From positions 1-32,184 of the forward strand of contig JAFODZ010000028.1 in the NCBI GenBank assembly GCA_017380435.1: DNA of 32,184 nt, written 5' to 3'. Source of the stretch: Oscillospiraceae bacterium. Lineage in GTDB: Bacteria; Bacillota; Clostridia; Oscillospirales; Oscillospiraceae. The notes beneath the pieces were generated by a model. That model worked only from the letters and a program-made list of their open reading frames with translations. It had not been told where the DNA came from and did not search any database. Positions within the stretch are counted from its first letter, which is position 1. Each line of letters opens with the position of its first letter. A program made the position numbers and the translations under genes. Shown in pieces: positions 1 to 7,355 of this stretch.

Positions 1-81
1 AATTGTCCAAGGTGTTCATTTCGTCTTTGCGTTATTCAATTTACAAGGTACAGATCACTACCGCGGCGCGATAGCTTGCTT
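1..81 (-). other. Leader region of a probable rRNA operon leaving the left edge
   Basis: This non-coding stretch lies directly downstream (minus strand) of a strong promoter at 82-110. It holds no ORF. Read on the minus strand, the segment at 30-52 contains CCTTGTAAATTGAATA, which resembles the boxA-like CTTTGAAAACTGAATA segments found in Firmicutes rRNA leaders and spacers. No 16S sequence is reached before the edge, so the rRNA assignment is inference from the promoter and leader only. A tRNA or protein gene beyond the edge is possible. Confidence 0.35.
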
Positions 82-110
82 ATACTATCACATACATTCC
101 CCTTTGTCAA
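82..110 (-). promoter_or_regulatory. Strong vegetative promoter reading off the left edge
   Basis: On the minus strand there is a perfect TTGACA -35 box (105-110), a 17-base spacer and TAGTAT as -10 box (82-87). It points away from hpf toward base 1. Such a near-consensus promoter followed by a non-coding leader fits a stable-RNA operon. Confidence 0.7.
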
Positions 111-192
111 GCACATTTTTTCAAAAAATCAACATTTTTTTCATAAATAAAATTGAATTGTATTTTGGGTCGATTTTCATATCCAACTTATA

Positions 193-220
193 AAACCGGG
201 CCCGCTTACGGGCCCGGTTT
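193..220 (-). terminator. Rho-independent terminator of hpf
   Basis: A perfect 12-bp stem, AAACCGGGCCCG at 193-204 and CGGGCCCGGTTT at 209-220, has a 4-base loop. It starts 40 bases past the hpf stop. On the minus strand the stem ends in TTTTATAA, a short U-tract. The 111-192 stretch beyond it is AT-rich and I see no gene there. Confidence 0.8.
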
Positions 221-259
221 GGGGATCGAATAAGGTTATAAATTACTACCGTCGGCAAA

Positions 260-796
260 TCAGCCTACATCGTCGATCAAGCCGTAGCCACCGTCATTTC
301 TGCGATAGACAACTGCGAAGCTGCCACCGTTGTCTTCATCCCGGAATGCGAAGAAGTTGTGCTCCAGTAAATTCATCTGCATCACAGCCTCTTCCCGGGT
401 CATAGGTTTAAAGTAGAAGGATTTGATCTTTACAATATCAAGCTTTTCCTCTGCCGGTTCTTCTGCAAAGGAGGTAGCCTCTACTGTACGGCTGAAGGCA
501 TCCTGGCGCAGGCGGCGGGCAAGGCGGGTCTTATTCTTACGGATCTGGCCCTCGATGGTACCGACTGCTGCATCAATGGACGCAAACATATCGGAGGTGG
601 ACTCGCTGGCCCGGAACCAGGTTCCTGCACCATGGACGGTCAGTTCTACTTTGTTCCGGTCCTTCTCTACAGAAAATACGATAAGTGCTTCCGCATCCTC
701 CTCAAAATACCGTGCCAGCTTCATTACCTTTTTTTCGGCGTAAGCATGGACATTCTGGGGCAGCCTGACTTTCTTTTCGCTAAACTGAAACTTCAT
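260..796 (-). CDS. hpf: Long-form ribosome hibernation promoting factor (HPF)
   Basis: 178 residues. In stationary phase long HPF binds the 30S decoding region and pairs two 70S ribosomes into inactive 100S dimers. The N-terminal S30AE domain occupies about residues 1-100, with the basic helix NKTRLARRLRQ near 88-98. A linker follows, and the C-terminal dimerisation domain begins at about 120 (IVKIKSFYFKPM, then NFFAFRDEDNG and the final YGLI motif). The length and two-domain form match the Firmicutes long type rather than the short enterobacterial type. The ATG at 796 is preceded by AGGAG (806-810). The gene is monocistronic, between its own promoter at 847-875 and the terminator at 193-220. 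The family and architecture are clear. Confidence 0.96.
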   Translation of the reverse strand: MKFQFSEKKVRLPQNVHAYAEKKVMKLARYFEEDAEALIVFSVEKDRNKVELTVHGAGTWFRASESTSDMFASIDAAVGTIEGQIRKNKTRLARRLRQDAFSRTVEATSFAEEPAEEKLDIVKIKSFYFKPMTREEAVMQMNLLEHNFFAFRDEDNGGSFAVVYRRNDGGYGLIDDVG

Positions 797-846
797 ATTC
801 GGTCGCTCCTTTCGTATTTCACCGGTTCCCCGGTTGATTCACTTAT

Positions 847-875
847 ATTATAGCACGATTATGCCGTCCCGACAA
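847..875 (-). promoter_or_regulatory. Promoter of hpf
   Basis: On the minus strand TTGTCG (870-875), a 17-base spacer and a perfect TATAAT (847-852) lie about 50 bases ahead of the hpf start. The leader carries a partial GC-rich palindrome (ACCGGTTCCCCGGT near 821-834) that may fold. I see no sigma-B type promoter. Confidence 0.65.
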
Positions 876-898
876 GGTTTTCGGTTGTAAAACTTTTG

Positions 899-1426
899 CT
901 AATCCTCGTCATCGAGCAGGACAGTCATAGTCATTTTATAGACATCTTCTGCCTTCTGCTCAAACAGCCGGCTCAAGCGGACGGCCTGCCGGCTATCCGG
1001 CGCGGACAGCTCCAGGGTCATCAAATTGCCCTGCTCATCATCCAGGGACATCACGACGGCATAATCTCCGTTTTTCCGGGGCAGCACCTGAGAACGGACA
1101 TAGCTGCTGCGGCGCAGCTGCCGGTTGAACCGCTCCACGGCATCCTCTGCCCGGCGTTTGACAGTATAGGCAATGGAATCTTCTGTAACTGCGCCGTCCT
1201 GGCGGCCCTTTTCCGTAATTTCATAACGGTCCTCTACTTGCCGCAGATGGCCGGAGGTCACCATTTCCGGCACTGCAGTACAAACATCAAAATAACTCAA
1301 GCAGTCATCTTGGTAGCACAGCTCATAAATCTCCTGCAATGTCATAGGGTAATGAGATTTTCCCGCCACATACAGGATCAAAACTTTCACATCCATCATA
1401 TTATGAATGTATCCCAGTCTTTGCAT
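899..1426 (-). CDS. DUF4364 family protein (winged-helix-like regulator)
   Basis: 175 residues. The opening MQRLGYIHNMMDVKVLILY and the length match the clostridial DUF4364 family, whose N-terminal half looks like a winged-helix DNA-binding domain (HYPMTLQEIYELC, then DVCTAVPEMVTSGHL, then the wing-like YEITEKGRQ). The C-terminal half is a mixed domain ending in an acidic tail (LLDDED). The biological role is not established. An in-frame upstream start would add 25 hydrophobic residues. I chose the ATG at 1426 because GAGGTG (1435-1440) lies at the correct distance and the family begins here. The stop is 23 bases ahead of the hpf -35 box with no obvious terminator between, so some read-through into hpf is possible. 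Confidence 0.85.
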   Translation of the reverse strand: MQRLGYIHNMMDVKVLILYVAGKSHYPMTLQEIYELCYQDDCLSYFDVCTAVPEMVTSGHLRQVEDRYEITEKGRQDGAVTEDSIAYTVKRRAEDAVERFNRQLRRSSYVRSQVLPRKNGDYAVVMSLDDEQGNLMTLELSAPDSRQAVRLSRLFEQKAEDVYKMTMTVLLDDED

Positions 1427-1448
1427 ATCAGACTCACCTCTTAAGATT

Positions 1449-1477
1449 ATTATATATGATTCCCACAGAATAATCAA
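1449..1477 (-). promoter_or_regulatory. Promoter of the DUF4364 gene
   Basis: Minus strand TTGATT (1472-1477), a 17-base spacer and a perfect TATAAT (1449-1454) give a start site near 1442, just upstream of the GAGGTG ribosome binding site. Confidence 0.65.
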
Positions 1478-1479
1478 GC

Positions 1480-1507
1480 ACCAAGGAAAACGGTTTTGCA
1501 TAATCTG
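1480..1507 (+). promoter_or_regulatory. Candidate sigma-K-like promoter of dpaAB
   Basis: AC at 1480-1481 is followed 17 bases later by CATAATCTG (1499-1507), a one-mismatch match to the sigma-K -10 pattern CATANNNTA. In Bacillus, spoVFAB is transcribed in the mother cell by sigma-K, so this is where such a promoter is expected. The predicted leader would be only about 12 bases, which is tight, so this remains a weak call. Confidence 0.3.
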
Positions 1508-1525
1508 TCACGAAAGGATGATTTT

Positions 1526-2251
1526 ATGGGTGCACACCGTTTTTTTATTAGGGGTAACTCCCCCGCATTAACCTGTGCAGCGCAGATTCTGGCAGAATCC
1601 GGCTGCGATTTTACCCAGGATCCACAATATTTATTACTCCCTGTTCCCTCAATGCAGCCCGACGGAACCATTGTCGGTGGCGGAGATCTAAAATGTATTT
1701 TGCAGGAACTTCCGCTGGATATTACGGTAATCGGTGGGAATTTGCCGGAGCTGTCGGGGTACCGGGTTTGGGATCTATTAAAGGATCCCGGTTATGTAGC
1801 GGAAAACGCATACATCACCGCCCACTGCGCTGTACGGCTGGCTATGGACCGGCTCCCCATCGCTTTGCGGCATTGCAAAGTACTGATCATTGGCTGGGGC
1901 AGGATCGGCAAATGTCTTTCCGCGTTACTCAAGGGGTTGGAGGCCGATGTAACTGTGGCGGCACGAAAAGAAGCTGACCGGGCAATTTTACACGCATTGG
2001 GATACCACAGTACCGACACAGAAAATCTTAACTGTGCAGGCTACCGGGTCATCTTCAACACCGTACCGGCTACCGTACTTCCCACAGGTCCTGTTGGGTG
2101 TTTAAAGATCGATCTGGCCTCCACGCCGGGAATTGGCGGCAACGATGTGATTCACGCCCGGGGGCTTCCGGGCAAGGATGCCCCGGAGGCATCCGGCGAA
2201 TTGATTGCCCGCACTGTAATAAAATATTTAAATAAGGAGGAGATTGTATGA
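1526..2251 (+). CDS. dpaA: Dipicolinate synthase subunit A (SpoVFA)
   Basis: 241 residues. With DpaB it converts the product of dihydrodipicolinate-forming aspartate chemistry to dipicolinic acid in the mother cell. The C-terminal two thirds form a Rossmann NAD(P)-binding domain with LIIGWGRIGKCLSALL, then VTVAARKE and NTVPATVLP, then the glycine-rich GLPGKDAPEASGELIA near the end. The N-terminal domain is short: the Bacillus protein has about 297 residues, and the missing part lies before the Rossmann fold. No frameshift is visible, so this looks like a compact lineage form. The ATG at 1526 follows AAAGGATG (1513-1520); an upstream TTG at 1496 lacks such a site. The gene overlaps dpaB by ATGA, so the two are translationally coupled. 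Identity rests on the Rossmann motifs plus the adjacent dpaB. Confidence 0.88.
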   Translation: MGAHRFFIRGNSPALTCAAQILAESGCDFTQDPQYLLLPVPSMQPDGTIVGGGDLKCILQELPLDITVIGGNLPELSGYRVWDLLKDPGYVAENAYITAHCAVRLAMDRLPIALRHCKVLIIGWGRIGKCLSALLKGLEADVTVAARKEADRAILHALGYHSTDTENLNCAGYRVIFNTVPATVLPTGPVGCLKIDLASTPGIGGNDVIHARGLPGKDAPEASGELIARTVIKYLNKEEIV

Positions 2252-2823
2252 ACATTGGCTTTGCCATGTGCGGATCGTTTTGTACTTTTGCATCCGTATT
2301 CTCCGCCATGGAGAATCTGGCGTTCACCAACACCCTGATCCCTATTTTCTCCCACAGCACATACACCATCGACAGCCGGTTTGGTACAGCAAACGAGCAT
2401 ATCCGCAGAGTCACAGATATCTGTGGTTCTGCGCCCTTGACTACCATTGCCCAAGTTGAGCCAATTGGGCCTAAGAAGCTCTTGGATGTACTGGTGATCG
2501 CCCCCTGCACAGGGAACACCCTGGCAAAGCTCGCCCACGGCATTGCTGACGGGCCGGTAACTATGGCAGCAAAAAGTCACCTGCGCAACGGAAGACCCGT
2601 TGTGCTTGCCGTTTCCACTAATGACGCATTATCGACGGCGGCAGAAAACATCGGCAAACTTTTAGCACGGAAAAACATCTATTTTGTACCATTTGGACAG
2701 GATGACCCGGATAAAAAGCCCTATTCCATGGTGGCAGATTTCTCCCGGATACCTCAGACGGTAGCATTGGCTGCCAAGGGAAAACAGATCCAGCCGATTG
2801 TAATCAAAGCACATAATATATGA
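2248..2823 (+). CDS. dpaB: Dipicolinate synthase subunit B (SpoVFB)
   Basis: 191 residues, close to the family's usual 200. It is a flavoprotein-fold subunit that works with DpaA to make dipicolinate, the calcium-binding acid that gives spores heat resistance. The nucleotide-binding start (MNIGFAMCGSFCTFAS), the central VLVIAPCTGNTLAKLAHGI and the MAAKSHLRNGRPVVLAVSTN segment are characteristic of the DpaB/flavoprotein decarboxylase-like fold. The ATG overlaps the dpaA stop by four bases, and GGAGGAG lies just upstream. The gene ends before the terminator at 2850. Presence of the pair argues that the organism forms true endospores. Confidence 0.93.
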   Translation: MNIGFAMCGSFCTFASVFSAMENLAFTNTLIPIFSHSTYTIDSRFGTANEHIRRVTDICGSAPLTTIAQVEPIGPKKLLDVLVIAPCTGNTLAKLAHGIADGPVTMAAKSHLRNGRPVVLAVSTNDALSTAAENIGKLLARKNIYFVPFGQDDPDKKPYSMVADFSRIPQTVALAAKGKQIQPIVIKAHNI

Positions 2824-2849
2824 AAAAACGGATCGCCGCAATATTGACA

Positions 2850-2884
2850 CACGGGAGGGGCAATGCCCCTCCCGTGCAGTTTTA
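2850..2884 (+). terminator. Terminator of dpaAB
   Basis: A perfect 12-bp stem (CACGGGAGGGGC at 2850-2861 and its complement at 2865-2876) with a 3-base loop is followed by CAGTTTTA. It sits between the convergent ends of dpaB and nadE. The U-tract is only on the plus-strand side, although the hairpin may also slow transcripts arriving from nadE. Confidence 0.8.
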
Positions 2885-4831
2885 TGACAGTTGTTCGATC
2901 TCCGCAAGCCAGATAGCAGCGGAGGCGTCGCTGGGCATGCGCCAGTCGCCCCGGGGACTCAGGCACACAGAGCCGACCTTAACGCCGTCGGGCAGGCAGT
3001 TACGCTTAAACTGCTGGGTGAAGAACCGGCGGTAAAATACCTGCATCCACTTTTTGATCGTAGCGGGTGTATATTCTCCATCAAAGGCCCGGCAGGCAAT
3101 ATGATAGATTTTGGTGGGCGTATAGCCATAGTGGAGCATATGGTACAAGAAGAAATCGTGCAGCGCGTAAGGTCCAACCAGATCCTCCGTTTGCTGGGTG
3201 ATATTGCCGCTTTCATCGGGGGGCAACAATTCCGGACTGATGGGCGTCGCCACCACATCCAAAAGGTACTCCCGGCAAGGAGCAAACTGCTCGCTGTCCG
3301 CCAGCACCGTAATCAGCGGAGAAATGACCGTCTTGGGCAGCGACGCATTGACGCCGTACATACTCATATGGTCACCGTTATAGGTACACCAGCCGAGAGC
3401 CAGCTCACTCAAATCGCCGGTACCGATGACAAGACCGCCTACCACGCTGGCATAGTCCATAAGGATCTGCGTCCGTTCCCGGGCCTGGGCATTTTCATAG
3501 GTGCCGTTGAATACGGTACTGTCGTGGCCAATATCCCGGAAGTGGGCAGTGACTGCGTCGCGGATATTAATTTCCTTTTGGGTGATTCCCAGTGCATCCA
3601 TCAGCGCAACCGCATTTTGGTAGGTTCTGCCGGAGGTTCCAAAGCAGGGCATAGTTACGCCGTGGACATCGGTGGCGGGCCGGCCAAGCTGGCGCATGGC
3701 TTCCACCGTTACCAGCAGCGCCAAGGTGGAATCCAGGCCGCCGGATACACCGATCACCGCTTTTCCGCCTACTGTCGCTAAGCGCTGTTTCAGACCAGCC
3801 ACCTGAATGGCAAAAATGCTGTTGCAGCGCTCCCGCAGCTGGGCATCGTTTCCGGGAACAAAGGGCATTTTATCATAGCGGAACATAGCCCCGTCGGAGC
3901 GGAGGCTGCCGCTGCTGCAGTAGATACGGCGCATCGGCTCGACCTTACTGTAAATGGACACGGCATCCTTCACACTCTTGTTATGGCGGCGTTTAGAACG
4001 GATCTGTCCCAAATCCGCATCGTGGATCAGCATATAATCCGTCTGGATCAGTTCCCGGTTTTCCGTCAGCACGCTGCCGCCTGCAGCAATGATGCTATGG
4101 CCGGAGAACACCAGATCCGAGGTGGATTCTGTACAGCCGGAGGAGCAGTAGGTATAAACGCAGCCGCAGACAGAGGACTGATGGCGCACCAGATCCCGGC
4201 GGTAGCTGCGTTTACCCACGGTTTCATTGGAAGCGGACAGGTTCAGAATCACCTCAGCACCATTCAAGCACATCAGAGTTGACGGCGGCATCGGCGTCCA
4301 AAGATCCTCGCAGACTTCTGCACCCAGCACAGTTCCGTCGCCAATCACAAACAGAAGGTCACGACCTACCGGAATGGGGTCGCCGGTCAGTCCCAATTCG
4401 GCGGGATTTACAGTCTTCTGCTGCAAATCCTCAGAAGAGGAGAACCAGCGGCGTTCATAAAACTCATTATAATTGGGCAGATATGTCTTCGGCACTAAGC
4501 CATGAAGCACACCGCCGGAAAGAATGGCGGCGCAGTTATACATCTGCCCATTGATCACAACAGGCAACCCCACCGCAACCGTAATAGCCGGATAGTTCTC
4601 AGAGCAGGTAAGAATCTGCCGCAGACCTTCCAGGGAAGCTTTTTGCAGCGATTCCTGGAAAAACAGGTCCGCACAGGTATAACCGGTCAAGGACATCTCC
4701 GGGAACACCAGCACATCAGCATTTTCTCGGTCTGCCCGGGCAATATATTGGCAAATATCACTGGCATTTTTCACCGGGTCTGCCAGCTTTACAGGCGGCA
4801 CAGCACAGGCAATTCGGATAAAATCCAACAT
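2882..4831 (-). CDS. nadE: Glutamine-dependent NAD+ synthetase
   Basis: 649 residues. It makes NAD+ from nicotinate adenine dinucleotide, ATP and glutamine in the cytoplasm. The N-terminal nitrilase-type glutaminase has the Glu-Lys-Cys triad at E45 (VFPEMSLTG), K115 (LVPKTYLPN) and C174 (GAEVCEDLW). The C-terminal synthetase has the PP-loop SGGLDS at 363-368 and GTGDLSELALGW further on. Length and order match the two-domain bacterial enzyme of the long type. The start was set at the ATG at 4831 because GGAGGG (4838-4843) lies 6 bases upstream and the protein then begins at the nitrilase fold; the longer reading adds 21 unsupported residues. It is transcribed alone, convergent with dpaAB. Confidence 0.96.
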   Translation of the reverse strand: MLDFIRIACAVPPVKLADPVKNASDICQYIARADRENADVLVFPEMSLTGYTCADLFFQESLQKASLEGLRQILTCSENYPAITVAVGLPVVINGQMYNCAAILSGGVLHGLVPKTYLPNYNEFYERRWFSSSEDLQQKTVNPAELGLTGDPIPVGRDLLFVIGDGTVLGAEVCEDLWTPMPPSTLMCLNGAEVILNLSASNETVGKRSYRRDLVRHQSSVCGCVYTYCSSGCTESTSDLVFSGHSIIAAGGSVLTENRELIQTDYMLIHDADLGQIRSKRRHNKSVKDAVSIYSKVEPMRRIYCSSGSLRSDGAMFRYDKMPFVPGNDAQLRERCNSIFAIQVAGLKQRLATVGGKAVIGVSGGLDSTLALLVTVEAMRQLGRPATDVHGVTMPCFGTSGRTYQNAVALMDALGITQKEINIRDAVTAHFRDIGHDSTVFNGTYENAQARERTQILMDYASVVGGLVIGTGDLSELALGWCTYNGDHMSMYGVNASLPKTVISPLITVLADSEQFAPCREYLLDVVATPISPELLPPDESGNITQQTEDLVGPYALHDFFLYHMLHYGYTPTKIYHIACRAFDGEYTPATIKKWMQVFYRRFFTQQFKRNCLPDGVKVGSVCLSPRGDWRMPSDASAAIWLAEIEQLS

Positions 4832-4862
4832 AGGGATCCCTCCATTTTCTATAGTTAATGAT

Positions 4863-4891
4863 ACTATACCACATTCTTCTGAATTTGAAAA
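4863..4891 (-). promoter_or_regulatory. Promoter of nadE
   Basis: Minus strand TATAGT (4863-4868) is a good -10 box, with a weak TTTTCA 17 bases upstream (4886-4891). It lies 31 bases before the nadE start and just after the metK terminator. Confidence 0.45.
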
Positions 4892-4910
4892 CAAAATTTT
4901 GCTCTTTGCG

Positions 4911-4940
4911 TCAAAAAGAGGAGGGTTTCCCCTCCTCTTT
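4911..4940 (-). terminator. Terminator of metK
   Basis: An 11-bp stem, 4915-4925 with 4930-4940, has a 4-base loop. On the minus strand it is followed by a run of five T. It begins a few bases after the metK stop codon. Confidence 0.85.
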
Positions 4941-4943
4941 AAA

Positions 4944-6089
4944 TTATACAGCCACCAAGGACTTCAGCTTTTCAGCCAGATCCAGCTGCTCCCAGGGCAG
5001 CTCATCCACACCGAAGTGACCTTCCATAGCAGTCTTGCCGTAGATGGGACGGCGCAGCTCCAGCTTGCGGATAATGCCGCCGGGGGTCAGGTCGCAGGTC
5101 TTGCGCAGCATAGCGGTCATCTCCTCATCGGAGATCTTGCCGGTGCCGTAGCTATCCACCCGGACAGACACCGGCTCTGCCACGCCAATGGCGTAGGCAA
5201 GCTGCACCTGCACCTGGGTTGCCAAACCGGCAGCTACCAGATTCTTTGCCATATAACGGGCCATATACGCACCGCTTCTATCCACCTTGGTGGGGTCCTT
5301 ACCGGAGAATGCACCGCCGCCGTGGGAGAAATAGCCGCCGTAGGTATCGACGATAATCTTACGGCCTGTCAGACCGGTGTCGCCATTGGGACCGCCGATG
5401 ACAAAGTTGCCGGTGGGATTAATATGGATATTCTTCACATCCTCGATGGAGAAGCCGTATTTTGCCAGCACAGGGGCAATCACGCCCTCCCGGATGTAGC
5501 GACGCAGCTCGGACATTTCAAAATCCGCGCTGTGCATAACCGAAACCACGACGGTGTCAATACCGATCACATTGCCATCTTCATCAAACTCCACAGAAAC
5601 CTGAGTCTTGCCGTCGGGACGGAGCAGATCATTGCTTTGAACGCACTGGGTCAGCCGGTTGGACAGCGCACGGGACAGCGCTGCAGGCAGGGGCATCAGT
5701 TCGGGAGTATGGGTGCAGGCTCCGCCGAACATCATGCCCTGGTCACCGGCGCCGCCTACTTCGTCGTTCGTACCCAGTGCGATATCTGCGGACTGGGTAT
5801 GGATCTTGCACAGAATCTCCACGGACTCGGCATCAAAGCCGTCGCCGGGGTGGGTGTAGCCGATTTTGGCAATGACCTCACGGGCCACAGCGGCGTAATC
5901 CACCTGTGCCTTAGTTGTGATCTCACCGCAGATCAAGCAAAAATTAGTGGTGACCATGGTCTCACAGGCCACGCGGGAGCCGGGATCCTGGGCCAGGCAA
6001 GCATCCAGAATTGCATCGGAAATGCAGTCTGCCACCTTGTCGGGGTGACCGCAGGTTACACATTCAGAAGTAAACAATCTTTTTTCCAT
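4944..6089 (-). CDS. metK: S-adenosylmethionine synthetase
   Basis: 381 residues. It condenses methionine and ATP to S-adenosylmethionine, the methyl donor used by, among others, the RNA methyltransferase RlmB further along. The ATP-binding GHPDK (14-18), the signature hexapeptide GAGDQG (113-118) and the P-loop-like GGGAFSGKD (257-265) are intact. The ATG at 6089 follows two purine-rich AGGAAAAGG blocks; an in-frame start 18 codons upstream would reach back toward the riboswitch terminator and is not supported. Expression is controlled by the SAM-I riboswitch directly upstream, giving feedback by the enzyme's own product. Confidence 0.97.
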   Translation of the reverse strand: MEKRLFTSECVTCGHPDKVADCISDAILDACLAQDPGSRVACETMVTTNFCLICGEITTKAQVDYAAVAREVIAKIGYTHPGDGFDAESVEILCKIHTQSADIALGTNDEVGGAGDQGMMFGGACTHTPELMPLPAALSRALSNRLTQCVQSNDLLRPDGKTQVSVEFDEDGNVIGIDTVVVSVMHSADFEMSELRRYIREGVIAPVLAKYGFSIEDVKNIHINPTGNFVIGGPNGDTGLTGRKIIVDTYGGYFSHGGGAFSGKDPTKVDRSGAYMARYMAKNLVAAGLATQVQVQLAYAIGVAEPVSVRVDSYGTGKISDEEMTAMLRKTCDLTPGGIIRKLELRRPIYGKTAMEGHFGVDELPWEQLDLAEKLKSLVAV

Positions 6090-6141
6090 TTTTCCTTTTC
6101 CTTTCTTCGGATCGTCAATTTTCTTCAAAAGTCCACCAAAC

Positions 6142-6273
6142 AAAAAAACCGCACATCGGATTCGATGTGCGTGTATATCGAATCCTCATCTATCGTTGCC
6201 GCCGGATTTGGCACCTTGAAAAAATCAGGTTGCCGGGTTTCATCGGGCCGTTCCCTCCACCACTCTTGATAAG
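6142..6273 (-). ncRNA. SAM-I (S-box) riboswitch with terminator switch
   Basis: On the minus strand the aptamer begins CTTATCAAGAG (6273-6263). It continues with GGTGGAGGGA, then GATGAAACCCGGCAACC, AAGGTGCCAA and the P1 closing strand GATGAG (6190-6185), the standard S-box core. Downstream, a 9-bp stem (6150-6158 with 6163-6171) followed by seven T (6148-6142) is an intrinsic terminator. GGATTCGAT (6185-6177) can pair with ATCGAATCC inside the terminator stem (6166-6158), which gives a clear antiterminator. With SAM bound, P1 is held and metK transcription stops; without SAM the antiterminator forms. The gene-free stretch 6090-6404 is fully explained by this switch, the metK promoter and the leader of the next gene. 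Confidence 0.96.
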
Positions 6274-6294
6274 GCTTATATGCAGTTCGGTTAT

Positions 6295-6322
6295 ATTCTA
6301 CCCGTTTTTTTCTGATTGTCAA
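6295..6322 (-). promoter_or_regulatory. Promoter of metK riboswitch transcript
   Basis: Minus strand TTGACA (6317-6322), a 16-base spacer and TAGAAT (6295-6300) lie just ahead of the aptamer. The same -35 region overlaps a possible weak divergent plus-strand promoter (TTGTCA at 6316-6321 with TATTCA 17 bases on) for the next gene. Confidence 0.7.
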
Positions 6323-6404
6323 GTTCTTTCTACAAAAATATTCACAATTCCTTTATGGACATTTCCAGCAAGTGGTGGTATCATATCATCACTATGCAAA
6401 GGAT

Positions 6405-7316
6405 GTGATTCTTCTGAAAAAACTGCGCACCCGTTTCAACCGTTTTTGCTTGAAACATCGGAATAAAGGCATTCCAAATTTGATGCTTTATATCATTATC
6501 GGCTCTGCCATCGTCACCGGACTGTCTTACTTAGGCTTTCCGCAAATATACAACCTTCTGTGCTTTGATCGCAATGCGATATTAAAGGGTCAGGTTTGGC
6601 GTCTTTTCAGCTATGTGTTCACTATGAACAGCAGCAGCCTCTTTTTTACACTGATCATGCTCTATTGCACCTATTCTCTGGGCCGCGCTCTGGAAATGAC
6701 CTGGGGAACATTGCGGTTTAATCTTTACTATTTTTCCGGTATTCTTTTAATGGATATATTTGCCATGGCATTTGGCTGGATTCCTATTTACGGACTGGAT
6801 TCTTCCATTTATTTCTACGCCGGAAACATGATGAGCAGCCTGCATCTTAGCCTTTTACTGTGCTATGCCACCAGCTATCCCGATGCACGCTTCACACTTT
6901 TCTTCATTATCCCCATACGGGCATGGATTCTGGCTATGATTTACTTGATTATAACCGCTTTTTCTGTTGTCAGTATGTCCCTGGCCCGCTGTTTCCCCCA
7001 CAATTTGTTCCCCTTGATCGGTCTGATGAACTACTTCATCTTTTGCGGCGGCGATATGGTCAATGTATTGCCTCCGGCGTGGCGAATGGGAATTCTCCGC
7101 CGGCAGCAGAAAAAATCCGCTCCCAAGCCTACCGGCTCGGTGCCCTTCACCCGGGATGGCGGCAAAAAAGTATCTGTCCCCTACACCCATCGCTGCACTG
7201 TATGCGGCAGAAATGATGCCGCAAATCCGGAACTGGAGTTCCGCTACTGTTCCCGGTGTAACGGCTACTTCTGCTACTGCGAAGATCACATCAGCAACCA
7301 CACTCATGTAGAATAA
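6405..7316 (+). CDS. Rhomboid-like membrane protein with C-terminal zinc ribbon, probably inactive
   Basis: About 303 residues from the GTG at 6405. Some six hydrophobic segments are visible (starting near LMLYIIIGSAIV, LFSYVFTM, YYFSGILLMDIF, FYAGNMMSSLHL, FTLFFIIPIRAW and LFPLIGLMNYFIF), an arrangement like rhomboid proteases. The usual GxSG serine motif is replaced by AGNMMSS, and no histidine is seen in the last membrane segment, so proteolysis is doubtful. The soluble tail carries CTVCGRND, then YCSRCNGYFCYCEDH and HTH, a likely zinc-binding ribbon. The start is uncertain: no ATG has a proper ribosome site before Met38 of the long reading, but AAAGGATGTGAT (6398-6409) resembles an extended Shine-Dalgarno, so a nearby non-ATG start (GTG 6405 or CTG 6414) is likely. 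Function unknown. Confidence 0.75.
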   Translation: MILLKKLRTRFNRFCLKHRNKGIPNLMLYIIIGSAIVTGLSYLGFPQIYNLLCFDRNAILKGQVWRLFSYVFTMNSSSLFFTLIMLYCTYSLGRALEMTWGTLRFNLYYFSGILLMDIFAMAFGWIPIYGLDSSIYFYAGNMMSSLHLSLLLCYATSYPDARFTLFFIIPIRAWILAMIYLIITAFSVVSMSLARCFPHNLFPLIGLMNYFIFCGGDMVNVLPPAWRMGILRRQQKKSAPKPTGSVPFTRDGGKKVSVPYTHRCTVCGRNDAANPELEFRYCSRCNGYFCYCEDHISNHTHVE

Positions 7317-7323
7317 TGCACAA

Positions 7324-7352
7324 AAAAGCAGGACCATTTCGGTCCTGCTTTT
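7324..7352. terminator. Bidirectional terminator between convergent genes
   Basis: A perfect 12-bp stem, AAAAGCAGGACC (7324-7335) and GGTCCTGCTTTT (7341-7352), has a 5-base loop. T-rich tails lie on both strands: TTTTCTTTTA on plus, and six T on minus. It serves the rhomboid-like gene and argS. Confidence 0.9.
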
Positions 7353-7355
7353 CTT

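Noticed and set aside
4899-6269. 456-codon open frame on the plus strand
   Set aside because: It is antisense to metK and runs through the SAM riboswitch; no ribosome site and no recognisable motif.
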